Below are positions 7,880 to 15,303 of a stretch of DNA of 42,123 nt, one piece after another. This DNA comes from Variovorax sp. PBL-H6. GTDB lineage: Bacteria; Pseudomonadota; Gammaproteobacteria; Burkholderiales; Burkholderiaceae_C. The notes below the pieces were generated by a model. It was not told the origin of the DNA and did no database searches. It worked only from the letters and a program-made list of their open reading frames with translations. The DNA is taken from assembly GCF_901827155.1 (NCBI RefSeq), contig NZ_LR594661.1, positions 1 through 42,123 on the forward strand, given 5' to 3'. Both the position numbers and the translations under genes were made by a program. Positions within the stretch are counted from its first letter, which is position 1. Every line of letters begins with the position of its first letter.

Positions 7880-8440
7880 TTACTGGTTGAAAACCTCGAT
7901 TTCCACGCGGCGGTTCTGCGCGCGGCCAACGGCCGTGCCGCCTTCCGCTACATGGTCGCCACCCGACAGGTAGTTGACCGATACCTTCGTCGCGGGAACT
8001 CCACGGGCCACCAAGTAGTTCATGGCGGCTTGTGCGCGCTTGAGCGCGATACGCTCATCGCCAGCACTCGGGCGCTCGGCATCCGTGCGGCCCCTGACCT
8101 CGATCCGGCGAGCATTCGCCAGGAGCGGCAGAAGCTCGGCTTCCTGGGCCGCCGTGGGCTGGAAGTGTGCCGAGTTGAAAGGGAAGTGAACCGTGACCGT
8201 GTGCGAAACCGGCGCGGGCGGCGGTGCTGGATGCACGACGGCCGGCACTGCGGCCGGCCGGCGTTCCAGTTCTCGCACTCGTTGCTTCGTTTCGGCCAGA
8301 TCGGCCCGGAGGGACAGCACGGAGGCGGTTTCCGCGTCATTCACCGCCGTGCGGTTCGTGCCGTCCACGGTCGGCGGTTTAGGTGGCGTCGAGCACGCGG
8401 CAAGCATGGCGGCACAACTGATGATGACCAATCTACGCAT
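7880..8440 (-). CDS. OmpA-family outer-membrane lipoprotein
   Basis: This 186-residue lipoprotein begins MRRLVIISCAAMLAACS, a type II signal peptide with lipobox LAAC and predicted lipidated Cys16. A short coiled-coil-like segment (about 43-65, ADLAETKQRVRELE) precedes a Pro/Ala linker and a C-terminal OmpA-like peptidoglycan-binding domain, with VHFPFNSAHF, RRIEVRGRTDAE and AQNRRVEIEV as landmarks. Such proteins tie an envelope complex to the cell wall. Here it probably supports the conjugation channel. An operator-like sequence overlapping a TATAAT box lies 32-50 bases upstream (8472-8490), and the gene is followed by trbM. I reject upstream in-frame starts because they lie across that promoter. 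Confidence 0.88.
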   Translation of the reverse strand: MRRLVIISCAAMLAACSTPPKPPTVDGTNRTAVNDAETASVLSLRADLAETKQRVRELERRPAAVPAVVHPAPPPAPVSHTVTVHFPFNSAHFQPTAAQEAELLPLLANARRIEVRGRTDAERPSAGDERIALKRAQAAMNYLVARGVPATKVSVNYLSGGDHVAEGGTAVGRAQNRRVEIEVFNQ

Positions 8441-8471
8441 TTTGAACCCCTTAGTTGGTGACTTTTGCGAA

Positions 8472-8490
8472 CCAAAATTATACATCTTGG
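8472..8490 (-). promoter_or_regulatory. 19-bp operator (CCAA-TTGG type) over the promoter of the OmpA-like lipoprotein gene
   Basis: CCAAAATTATACATCTTGG on the plus strand. Read on the minus strand it contains TATAAT, a consensus -10 box, so a bound protein would block RNA polymerase directly. It belongs to the family also found at 18242, 23900, 27096, 27543, 30224 and 37414 and is one of the less symmetric members. Confidence 0.62.
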
Positions 8491-8572
8491 TAGCGTTTGA
8501 GGATAGGCGCGGCGCTGAAATTGTCTTGCCCGACATGCGTCGAGCTGTCCAGGTCGGCCGACGTGCCGGCAT

Positions 8573-8614
8573 TGGTGACAAACAGATCCACCAGGTTGGA
8601 TGCGTTTGTCACCA
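8573..8614 (+). repeat. 42-bp element P2
   Basis: It has an 11-bp outer stem TGGTGACAAAC/GTTTGTCACCA and the interior AGATCCACCAGGTTGGATGC. It is identical to P7 except at positions 8 and 35, where both bases changed in a way that keeps the pair. Confidence 0.85.
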
Positions 8615-8640
8615 CACACGGGAGCTGCGCAGCGTGCCGA

Positions 8641-8682
8641 TGGTGACGGCCGCCGCGCCTGGCTGGGCTGGCCGTGTCACCA
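8641..8682 (+). repeat. 42-bp element P3
   Basis: Arms TGGTGACGGCC and GGCCGTGTCACCA; GC-rich interior. Second of four copies packed into 8573-8800. Confidence 0.8.
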
Positions 8683-8694
8683 CGTCCGGGCGAT

Positions 8695-8736
8695 TGGTGA
8701 CGGATCTCGCCGGCGCCGGCGGCGGAACTGTCACCA
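8695..8736 (+). repeat. 42-bp element P4
   Basis: The interior holds the palindrome CGCCGGCGCCGGCG, which also occurs in P18. Starts 13 bases after P3 ends. Confidence 0.82.
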
Positions 8737-8758
8737 ACGAAAGAGGCGGGCAAAAAAA

Positions 8759-8800
8759 TGGTGACATCGAGCGCGCATCGAGGCGGCCGCGGCGTCACCA
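8759..8800 (+). repeat. 42-bp element P5
   Basis: Arms TGGTGAC and GTCACCA with interior ATCGAGCGCGCATCGAGG, whose ATCGAG units recur in P14, P16, P17 and P21. Last of the 8573-8800 cluster. Confidence 0.8.
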
Positions 8801-8832
8801 TCAATAGACTGGCGCTATCATAATCCGCCGGT

Positions 8833-8912
8833 CATTTTACATAATCTATATTATATGTAGTAGGCTAAAGCCTTGTCGCGCAAGGCTTTTTGCCGTTTCC
8901 AAGACAGTTTCA
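8833..8912 (-). other. Origin-like fragment: iteron, hairpin and AT-rich stretch
   Basis: Read on the minus strand this has an exact copy of the oriV iteron, TGAAACTGTCTTG (8912-8900), then a hairpin built on AAAGCCTTG/CAAGGCTTT (8889-8867), then an AT-rich stretch (8860-8833). The same order of iteron, AAAGCCTT hairpin and AT-rich DNA occurs at oriV (40801-40930), so this may be a relic or accessory copy of the origin. The hairpin also ends in TTTTT on the plus strand and could terminate transcription there. The rest of 8441-8931 is the promoter/operator and elements P2-P5, with no gene. Confidence 0.45.
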
Positions 8913-8931
8913 GCGTGTCGTGAGGCTGCAT

Positions 8932-9156
8932 TCAGGCACTGCGCGAGTACGCGCCGGCCGGCATCGACTGATCCAGTCGTGCGGCCAGTGTGGCGACCAC
9001 CGACGCCCGCGTGTTGTCGCTGGCCGGCAGTGCATCGCCAGCCAGCGCCGCGACCGCCTCGGGCGAGGCGGTGCGGATGTAGTGCAGCACCAGGGCCGGC
9101 GCGTTGTCCAGCAGAGCCTTTTCGAGCTGGTCGGCCTGTTCGTTCCAGAAGTCCAT
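8932..9156 (-). CDS. Small protein of unknown function
   Basis: This 74-residue acidic, alanine-rich, probably all-helical protein begins MDFWNEQADQLEKALLDNAP. It has no signal peptide, membrane segment or motif that I recognise. It starts 21 bases after the LPD7 gene stop with a site GGAG 9 bases before the ATG, so it is the last gene of the long virB7-to-LPD7 transcription unit. Its position suggests a role linked to transfer, but nothing in the sequence shows what. Confidence 0.7.
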   Translation of the reverse strand: MDFWNEQADQLEKALLDNAPALVLHYIRTASPEAVAALAGDALPASDNTRASVVATLAARLDQSMPAGAYSRSA

Positions 9157-9177
9157 AGTCGTGTCTCCAAGAGTGAA

Positions 9178-10575
9178 TTAACGGGTGCGCTCGGCGTTGC
9201 GCTCGACCTGCGGCCGGCTGCGCTCGGGCTGCTGCTGCGTGGTCGGAGCGGCTTTGTCGTACACCGGCACCGAGGGCACCTTGCCGGCCTTCTCGCGCTG
9301 TTCCAGCCGCTCGTTGATGGCCTTCATGATCGCGTCCCGCTGCTTCGGGTCTTTGACCTTCTCGGCCAGCACTTCGGCGGCGACGGCGGCCACCACCTTG
9401 GCCTTGTCCGACCGCTCAGGCGCTTTTTCAGGCTGCGGCGCGGCCTGGGTCTTGCCGGTGTCCTGCTGCGTGCCCTGGCGGCCTTTCTGCGCGTCCTGGC
9501 GCGTCTGCGTGGCCTCATGCTCGACTACGTTCTTCGAGCGCAGATCGCGGCGGGCTTCCAGCTCCTTCAAGTCCTTCTCCTGCGGCTTGAACCCGCGAAC
9601 CTCTATGCCGCGAAGGTTCGCTTCCATCCAGACCTCGCGCTGGAAGTCAGGATGACCGGAAACGCGAATGGTCTTCCAGCCCTTCGCCTCGGCCATCGTC
9701 GCCATCGCGTGCGCGACACGCTCATCGTTCGACGCGGACACCATGCGCGGGCCTTTGTCCTTGAAGGCCACGCGCTGCGGCTGATCCTTGAAATGGAACT
9801 TCGCGCCGGAGACGCGGAACTGCTGGTGAACCTGCTGCATGAGTTCCACTTGCCGGTTCTTCTCGCGCTCGGTCGATACCTGTTCGGGGTAGGCGGTATC
9901 CGCACCCGTGCGCTCGGCGATGCGATTCGCGTCGTCTTGTTCCTGGGCTTTCTCCGACAGGTTTTCAACCTTGATGCGCTTGCCCTCGGCCTGCTGCCCG
10001 AGCTGGTTTTGCTCGGCCGCAAGACGCTGCTGACGCTCGGCCTCTCGCATGCGCGCCACGCGGGCCAGTGCCTCGTCCACGTCGATTTCTTCGAGCTTTT
10101 CCGGCTCGTGCGACACGACGTTTTTCTCGGTCGGATCGTCCGGTTGCATGCGGTCAAACTCGGCCTGCTTGCGATCCTCCTTTTCGGCTATGCGACGGGC
10201 GTTTTCCTCGGGAGAAAGGCCGTACTCATTCGCCAACGCCGCGCCTTTCAGCGTGCCCTTCTCGGCCTCAGCTTCACGAATTGCCTTCGCATTTTTTTCG
10301 CCGACTGCGTTCTCCAGGTCGATGTCATCAAGACCCTTGAGCTTCGCCACGGTCTTGTTGTCCATCGTGAACGACACGTTGTAGGCGGGCTGGCCGTCCT
10401 TCTCGCCGCGTTCGTACTTCACCGCCGTGGCCGGCTTGCCGTCAATCTCGATGATGCCGACAGCAGGGCTGCGCATCGAGGCGTTCAGCTCGGTTGTCAC
10501 TTGCTTGAGTCCGTCGATTTGCTCCTTCAAGTTCGCATCGACTTCGGGCGCGTTGCCCTTGTTGATTTCAGCCAT
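9178..10575 (-). CDS. LPD7-domain plasmid protein
   Basis: This long, highly charged protein has 465 residues. The middle part (about 255-335) looks like the large polyvalent protein-associated domain 7. It includes FHFKDQPQRVAFKDKGPRMV, then HAMATMAEAKGWKTIRVSGH, then a strand-rich end FQREVWMEANLRGIEVRGF. LPD7 often occurs at the C-terminus of relaxases and in big plasmid proteins, so here it may be a separate piece of that apparatus. The N-terminal region (about 25-110) has KPATAVKYERGEKDGQPAYNV and may be a small beta domain. The segments around 130-245 and 350-440 are probably coiled coil or disordered, rich in Glu, Gln, Lys and Ala. It follows the KfrB-like gene by 11 bases, so the two are co-transcribed. 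Confidence 0.78.
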   Translation of the reverse strand: MAEINKGNAPEVDANLKEQIDGLKQVTTELNASMRSPAVGIIEIDGKPATAVKYERGEKDGQPAYNVSFTMDNKTVAKLKGLDDIDLENAVGEKNAKAIREAEAEKGTLKGAALANEYGLSPEENARRIAEKEDRKQAEFDRMQPDDPTEKNVVSHEPEKLEEIDVDEALARVARMREAERQQRLAAEQNQLGQQAEGKRIKVENLSEKAQEQDDANRIAERTGADTAYPEQVSTEREKNRQVELMQQVHQQFRVSGAKFHFKDQPQRVAFKDKGPRMVSASNDERVAHAMATMAEAKGWKTIRVSGHPDFQREVWMEANLRGIEVRGFKPQEKDLKELEARRDLRSKNVVEHEATQTRQDAQKGRQGTQQDTGKTQAAPQPEKAPERSDKAKVVAAVAAEVLAEKVKDPKQRDAIMKAINERLEQREKAGKVPSVPVYDKAAPTTQQQPERSRPQVERNAERTR

Positions 10576-10586
10576 GTTCGCGCCCC

Positions 10587-11306
10587 TTAACGTTCGATGC
10601 CCTTGTCAGCCTGCTTCGCAGGCTGCGCCTTGGTCGGTGCCGGCTTCGCGGCCTGCTGCGCCGCTTGCTCGCGCGGCTCGAAAGCCTGCTTCGTCACGGC
10701 TTCCATGTGCTTCAAGAACGCGGCCCGCTGGTTCGCGTTCTTGATGTTGCCGGCCGCGTATTCCTGCGCCTGGGCAAGCAACGCTTCGGGCTTCATCGTC
10801 TCCTTCGCTTCCTTGGCCTTCGGCGCTTGGTCGCGCTGCTGGCCCTGCGCCTGATCGGCCGTCGCTTCCTTCGGCTTGAACGGGTACGCCTTCGCCTTGT
10901 CGCCCGTGTAGTGAATCTGGACGTTGAAGCCGTTGAGCTGCTTCTTCGCGTCCAGCATCGCCAGCGTGGAGCCTTGCAGCTCCACCTTGTCCTTCGGATG
11001 CACTACCGCGTAGCTGCGATCCTTGCCCACGGCCTGCACGATGAACTTGTCGTTGTTCAGGACAACGGGGCCGTAGTAGCTGCCGTTCTCCTTCGCAGCG
11101 GCAATACCGGCGCGAACTTCCTTGCCGGCGTCGTCTTTCAGCCGGTTGCCGTCAGCGTCTTTCGGGGAAAGTTTGTTGATCGCGTAGTCCCGAACTTCCT
11201 TCGGAACTTCCTCGATCTTCATCAGGTAGTCGCCCACCTGGGGGCGCTGCTTCGCGGGTTGCTTGGCCGGTGCGTTGTCGCCGGCAGGGATGGTGCGGTC
11301 ATTCAT
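10587..11306 (-). CDS. KfrB-domain protein
   Basis: This 239-residue protein appears to contain a KfrB-type domain at about 75-145: SYYGPVVLNNDKFIVQAVGK, then AVVHPKDKVELQGS, then NGFNVQIHY. In IncP plasmids KfrB works with KfrA in plasmid maintenance. The C-terminal half is Gln/Lys/Ala-rich and likely disordered, with one helical segment (PEALLAQAQEYAAGNIKNANQ). I place the start at MNDRTIP because GGAG lies 9 bases before that ATG; the longer frame would start with TTG. It sits 110 bases after virD4 and just ahead of the LPD7 gene. The KfrB identification rests on a short motif region and is moderate. Confidence 0.65.
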   Translation of the reverse strand: MNDRTIPAGDNAPAKQPAKQRPQVGDYLMKIEEVPKEVRDYAINKLSPKDADGNRLKDDAGKEVRAGIAAAKENGSYYGPVVLNNDKFIVQAVGKDRSYAVVHPKDKVELQGSTLAMLDAKKQLNGFNVQIHYTGDKAKAYPFKPKEATADQAQGQQRDQAPKAKEAKETMKPEALLAQAQEYAAGNIKNANQRAAFLKHMEAVTKQAFEPREQAAQQAAKPAPTKAQPAKQADKGIER

Positions 11307-11416
11307 GGTGAAGGCTCCTATGGAGTTCAAAAAATGCGACTTGCGGTGAAGTCGCCCTTGGGCTGCGCCCGTTTTGGTAGTTGCCGACGTTCATCGACAC
11401 ATACCAAATTCATGCC

Positions 11417-14011
11417 TTAACCAGCATTCTTCGTTGAAGGCAGGGGCTTGTCAAGCACGCCTAAATCCAGTAAAGGCGCGCGAGACTCGGTTTCCGGTGC
11501 CGGCTCATCGTCCAGCATCGGCGGTTCTTCCATCGCATCGAGGGCGGCCAGCATGTCCGCCTCGTCCGGCATCCCGTCGTCGCCGGGCATGGCCGCGTCC
11601 ATCATTGCGGCCAGCTCGTCGTCGCTCGGCAGATCGTCCAGGCCGTCCGGCAAGACAGTTTCATCGTCCGCCGTGTCGTCGGCTTCGGCCACCGTCGCCG
11701 GCAGCGCCTGGGGCGCTTCCTGGGCGTCCTGGGCGGCATTCGCGTCGTCGTCGGTGTCCACGTCCACCGCGATGGCGTTCTGCGCTGTATCCGCGTCCAG
11801 GGCCGTGTCCAGCACGTTGTCCAGCTCGGCCGCGTCGTCTGCCTCGGCCTGGGCGGCTGCATCGACGCCGGCATCCGGTTCGGCATCGAGCGCGGCCAGC
11901 TCGTCGTCGCTCGGCCGCTCGCCGATGCCGTCGTCGCCGATTTCCTCGTCGTCGTACTCGTTCACGGCGTCCAGGGCGTCGAAGAATCCGTTCACGAAGT
12001 CTTCGACCTGTTCGGGCGCGATGCCTTCGCTACCGCTCGCCACCTTGAGCGCCGAAGTGTCCAGGGCCAGCTTGCGGAGGTCGATGCCCTTCTCGACATC
12101 GGCCGTCGTCAGCTCGCGGATACGCGACTGAACGACAGCTTCGTGCAAGTCCAGATCGAGCGACGGCACAGGCGAAGCCAGCTCGCCGGAACCCCACACA
12201 TCTTCAAGCTGCTTCTTCGACGGCAGCTTGCGGCCGAGCTTCGCCAGCGTAGGCGACACCGACTTGAGCCGATCCATGAAAGCGTGATCGGCGTAGTAGG
12301 CGATCTTCTCGCAGCGAATCGGCTTCGTGTTTTCCAGACTGATGATTTGCTCGCGCTGGCTCATTTCCTTGAGTTCCTGCGGCAGCATCAAAGCCCGGCG
12401 CTGGCCGGCACCCTCGCCGATGGACTCGGAAAGGCTGGTGCCGCCCCGGCCGTTGCTCTTGTTCTTCGAGTGAACCGTCATGTAGCCCAGGGCTTCCGAA
12501 TACTCGTTCGCGTCCCGTTGCTCCCGTGGCGTGTAGAAAATCTGGCACGCATGGTTCGTCACGAAGGTGCGCGCGTTCTCGCGGCCGTAGCCCTTCGGCG
12601 GCTCGGCTTCGAGCTGGCCCGGCGACTGGATAATCGTCAGCAGGCGCAGGCCATAGCCGGCCATGTAGCTGTTGGCCTTGTCGATGATGCCGATCCGGCC
12701 GGGCGCGGTGAACTCGTCGGCCAGGATCAAGCATTGGTATTTCAGCTCGGGCGTGGCGTGCAGAAGCTGGTTCGTGTTCAGGTTCACCAGTTGGGTGTAG
12801 AACAGGTTGATGAGCAGCTTCGCCTCGGCCAGCTTGTTGGCCGGAATGCCAAGGTAGATCGACATGCGCCGCTTGCGCACGTCGCGCAAGTCGAAGTCGT
12901 TCGCCGACGTGGCCGCGTCCACGATGGGGCTGGCCCACATCGTCAACGGCACGTTGAACGTCGCCATGATGGACGACAGCGTGTTGTCCGAGGTGGACGT
13001 GAAGCGGTTGATCGCATCGACGCATTCACTCGACAGCGGCGGCAAGCCTTCGCCGTCCCACTCGGTCACGGGAACGAGCGTCTTCGCAATCTCGCCCGTT
13101 TCCTCGTCCACTTCCTCAACCTCGCGGTAGTTCCGCTGGTTGATGATGCCTTGCAAGTGATCCTTGATCGGCTGGCCCTTGCCCGACGACTGGCGCAGCA
13201 GCTCCCCGATGGTTCGCGGCAGCGTGGGCGTCTCGCACAGGTACAGCGTCAGGCCCAGGAACAGGTTTCGCGCCGCATCATCGAAAAACGCATCGCGGCC
13301 TTCGCCCGGATAGAGCGAGTAGCCAATCGCCAGGATGTCCGTCACGCGCATGCGCGGATCGTCGCTGATGTACCCCAGGGGGTTGTATCGGTGCGTCTTG
13401 CCGTTCAGCGGGTTGCCCTCGGCGTCCTCGGCAATCGAGAACGGGTTGAACAGATAGACCTCTTGCCCCCACTTCCTGCGGAACTTGGACGTGATGAGGA
13501 AGTTTTCCAGCTTCACGTCCATTGCCACGACCGACTCGGCCCAATTGAGCAGGTTCGGGATGACGATGCCGACGCCCTTACCCGAGCGAGTCGGCGCGGC
13601 CAGCAGCACGAATTGCATGCCGGCGAACATCAGGAAGCGGTTCTTCCACTTCCCGATGATGATGCCGGTCTTGTCGAACAGCCCGGCCTTGGCAATCTCC
13701 GGCGTCTTGGCGAAGCGGGCTTCGCCGTGCAGCGTCCGCACGTCGCGCAGCGCCGCAATCGTCAGCACGATGGGCACGCCGTAGCCCACGGCCGCCGCCA
13801 CGATCATGGACACCGTGAGGCGCTTCGCCACGACCGGATCGTTTTGGTAGAACTGCCAGTACGTCCACCACGTCGAAAAGTCGGTCTTGCCGAACGGGTT
13901 CGCCTTGCTGAACAGGAAGAAGACAAACCCCGACAGCCACACGATGCCCACCGTCGCGGCGATGAACACGGCCAACCCGAATAGCCACTTCACCCACTTA
14001 GGCATTTCCAT
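11417..14011 (-). CDS. virD4: Type IV coupling protein VirD4/TraG
   Basis: This is the inner-membrane coupling ATPase that delivers the relaxase-DNA complex to the VirB channel. Membrane segments lie at about 8-34 and 66-88. Walker A is APTRSGKG at 139-146 and Walker B lies in QCLILADEFTA near residue 430. The protein is 864 residues, longer than the roughly 600-700 usual for VirD4. The extra length is an Asp/Glu/Ala-rich C-terminal tail from about residue 650, with PSDDELAA twice and many DD and DE pairs, which is probably a disordered acidic tail. The tail-coding DNA contains an exact copy of the oriV iteron at 11651-11663. The site GGGG is 6 bases before the ATG. Elements P6-P8 separate it from virB11. 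Confidence 0.95.
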   Translation of the reverse strand: MEMPKWVKWLFGLAVFIAATVGIVWLSGFVFFLFSKANPFGKTDFSTWWTYWQFYQNDPVVAKRLTVSMIVAAAVGYGVPIVLTIAALRDVRTLHGEARFAKTPEIAKAGLFDKTGIIIGKWKNRFLMFAGMQFVLLAAPTRSGKGVGIVIPNLLNWAESVVAMDVKLENFLITSKFRRKWGQEVYLFNPFSIAEDAEGNPLNGKTHRYNPLGYISDDPRMRVTDILAIGYSLYPGEGRDAFFDDAARNLFLGLTLYLCETPTLPRTIGELLRQSSGKGQPIKDHLQGIINQRNYREVEEVDEETGEIAKTLVPVTEWDGEGLPPLSSECVDAINRFTSTSDNTLSSIMATFNVPLTMWASPIVDAATSANDFDLRDVRKRRMSIYLGIPANKLAEAKLLINLFYTQLVNLNTNQLLHATPELKYQCLILADEFTAPGRIGIIDKANSYMAGYGLRLLTIIQSPGQLEAEPPKGYGRENARTFVTNHACQIFYTPREQRDANEYSEALGYMTVHSKNKSNGRGGTSLSESIGEGAGQRRALMLPQELKEMSQREQIISLENTKPIRCEKIAYYADHAFMDRLKSVSPTLAKLGRKLPSKKQLEDVWGSGELASPVPSLDLDLHEAVVQSRIRELTTADVEKGIDLRKLALDTSALKVASGSEGIAPEQVEDFVNGFFDALDAVNEYDDEEIGDDGIGERPSDDELAALDAEPDAGVDAAAQAEADDAAELDNVLDTALDADTAQNAIAVDVDTDDDANAAQDAQEAPQALPATVAEADDTADDETVLPDGLDDLPSDDELAAMMDAAMPGDDGMPDEADMLAALDAMEEPPMLDDEPAPETESRAPLLDLGVLDKPLPSTKNAG
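11651..11663 (-). repeat. Exact oriV iteron copy inside virD4
   Basis: CAAGACAGTTTCA, the reverse complement of the oriV iteron TGAAACTGTCTTG, matching 13 of 13 bases. It lies in the variable acidic-tail region of virD4. It could be a distant RepA binding site or a chance match, and I cannot tell which. Confidence 0.45.
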
Positions 14012-14023
14012 ATCAATCCCCTT

Positions 14024-14065
14024 TGGTGACAGGCCGACGACCTGGCCAGCTCGCCGGCGTCACCA
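14024..14065 (+). repeat. 42-bp element P6
   Basis: It begins 13 bases beyond the virD4 start codon, so it is in the 5' leader of virD4. The interior CTGGCCAGCTCGCCGGC is shared with P21 and, in part, P12 and P17. Confidence 0.85.
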
Positions 14066-14080
14066 TCCAGAAAAACAAAA

Positions 14081-14122
14081 TGGTGACGAACAGATCCACC
14101 AGGTTGGATGCGTTCGTCACCA
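14081..14122 (+). repeat. 42-bp element P7
   Basis: 11-bp outer stem TGGTGACGAAC/GTTCGTCACCA. Matches P2 in 40 of 42 positions, and the two differences are a compensating pair. Confidence 0.85.
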
Positions 14123-14185
14123 CCGCAGCGGCTTTGCCGCCTTTCCCCACCCCGGCCAGGGGCCGGAGGGGGCGGCGTGCATGAT

Positions 14186-14227
14186 TGGCGACAGGCGCAG
14201 CTCCTCGATCGCGCGGGCCTGTCACCA
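14186..14227 (+). repeat. 42-bp element P8
   Basis: The left arm is the TGGCGAC variant and the right arm CCTGTCACCA. It ends six bases before the virB11 stop codon region at 14233. Confidence 0.82.
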
Positions 14228-14232
14228 TCGCC

Positions 14233-15303
14233 CTACGCATCAGCCGGAGCCGGTGCGCGTTTCAGCTTCGGCTCGTACCACAGCTCGGTGATGTGGCGGC
14301 CGAAGTCGCCGTACACGTCGTTATGCACATGCACCACGACATCCACCACCATGTAGAGCAGGCGACGGATGACCGCATAGGGAAGCGTCCGGCCCTGGCG
14401 GTTCTGGAGCACCATCAAGCCCAGGCGCTCGAACGTCAGTTCGGCGGAACCGGCGTGGCAGCTCGTGATGCTGCCGCCGTGGCCCGAGGCGGCCACGTTG
14501 ATGAAGTCGAACGTCTCGCCGCTGCGCAGCTCGGCCAGCAGGATGCGAGTCGGCTTCATGCGCAAGCAGCTCTTGAGCAGCGCCGCCGCCGTCACGGGCG
14601 CGTTTTCTTCTTCCTTCGCCTCGGACGGGTAGAACAGATGGACGTGGTTCGGATGGTTCGGCAAGAACAGCTCGGGCACGTCTTCAATCGTGATGATGCG
14701 TTGATCCTGGGGAATCTCCTGCATCAGCGCCTTCATGAAGGTGGTCTTACCCGAGCCGGTTTCGCCGGCCACCACGATGACCTTTTCGAGCTGGACGGCC
14801 CGACGCAGGAAGCCGACGTAATCGTGCTTTTCCTTGAGCTGCAAAAGCTCCAGCTCGTCGGGACTCAGTTCGGCGCTGATCGGCCGAATGTGAGCGAAGA
14901 AGTCTTGCTTCGCGTAGTCATCCAGCGTGCGAACCGTGAAGGACGGCTTTCGGATCGTGACCGAAATCGTTCCTTGCTCGCACGCGGGCGGCATCACGAT
15001 TTGCACGCGCTCGCCTTGCGGCAGGATGGCCGAGAGGATCGGCCGCACGTCCGACACGTCGTTGGATGAGAACTTGGCGACGGCCGTCGCCAGCGAACGC
15101 AGATGCTCGTAAGTGAGAGCCGGCGCTTCGTGCCGTTCCCACTTGCAAGCCCTTTCGCACCACACTTCACCCGGCCGGTTCACGCAGACTTCCGTGATGG
15201 CCGGATCGCTCATCCAGGTGGCGAGCGGTTGAAGGTGGAAATCGACCGAAGTCGCGCGGTTCAGCGAGGCCGCGAGGTATTCACTGGTTGGTTGCTGCGA
15301 CAT
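14233..15303 (-). CDS. virB11: VirB11 traffic ATPase
   Basis: This hexameric secretion ATPase of the conjugation channel has 356 residues. The N-terminal domain covers about 1-140. Walker A is GETGSGKTT at 180-188, followed by an Asp box near TIEDVPELFLP. Walker B is in RILLAELRSGE (about 253-263) and the His box in GSITSCHAGS. I choose the start MSQQPTSEYL at 15303. It overlaps the virB10 stop by 23 bases, a normal arrangement for coupled virB genes. It is the last virB gene of the second transfer operon and is followed by elements P8-P6 and then virD4. Confidence 0.95.
   Translation of the reverse strand: MSQQPTSEYLAASLNRATSVDFHLQPLATWMSDPAITEVCVNRPGEVWCERACKWERHEAPALTYEHLRSLATAVAKFSSNDVSDVRPILSAILPQGERVQIVMPPACEQGTISVTIRKPSFTVRTLDDYAKQDFFAHIRPISAELSPDELELLQLKEKHDYVGFLRRAVQLEKVIVVAGETGSGKTTFMKALMQEIPQDQRIITIEDVPELFLPNHPNHVHLFYPSEAKEEENAPVTAAALLKSCLRMKPTRILLAELRSGETFDFINVAASGHGGSITSCHAGSAELTFERLGLMVLQNRQGRTLPYAVIRRLLYMVVDVVVHVHNDVYGDFGRHITELWYEPKLKRAPAPADA

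Noticed and set aside
8573..8800. CRISPR array from the packed 42-bp elements
   Set aside because: The variable part is inside the element and the spacing between copies varies (54-105 bases). There are no constant repeats with equal spacers and no cas genes.
8867..8891. Ordinary terminator for the minus-strand virB7-LPD7 operon
   Set aside because: The T-run is on the plus strand. On the minus strand only three Ts follow, so it cannot be called a clear terminator for that operon.
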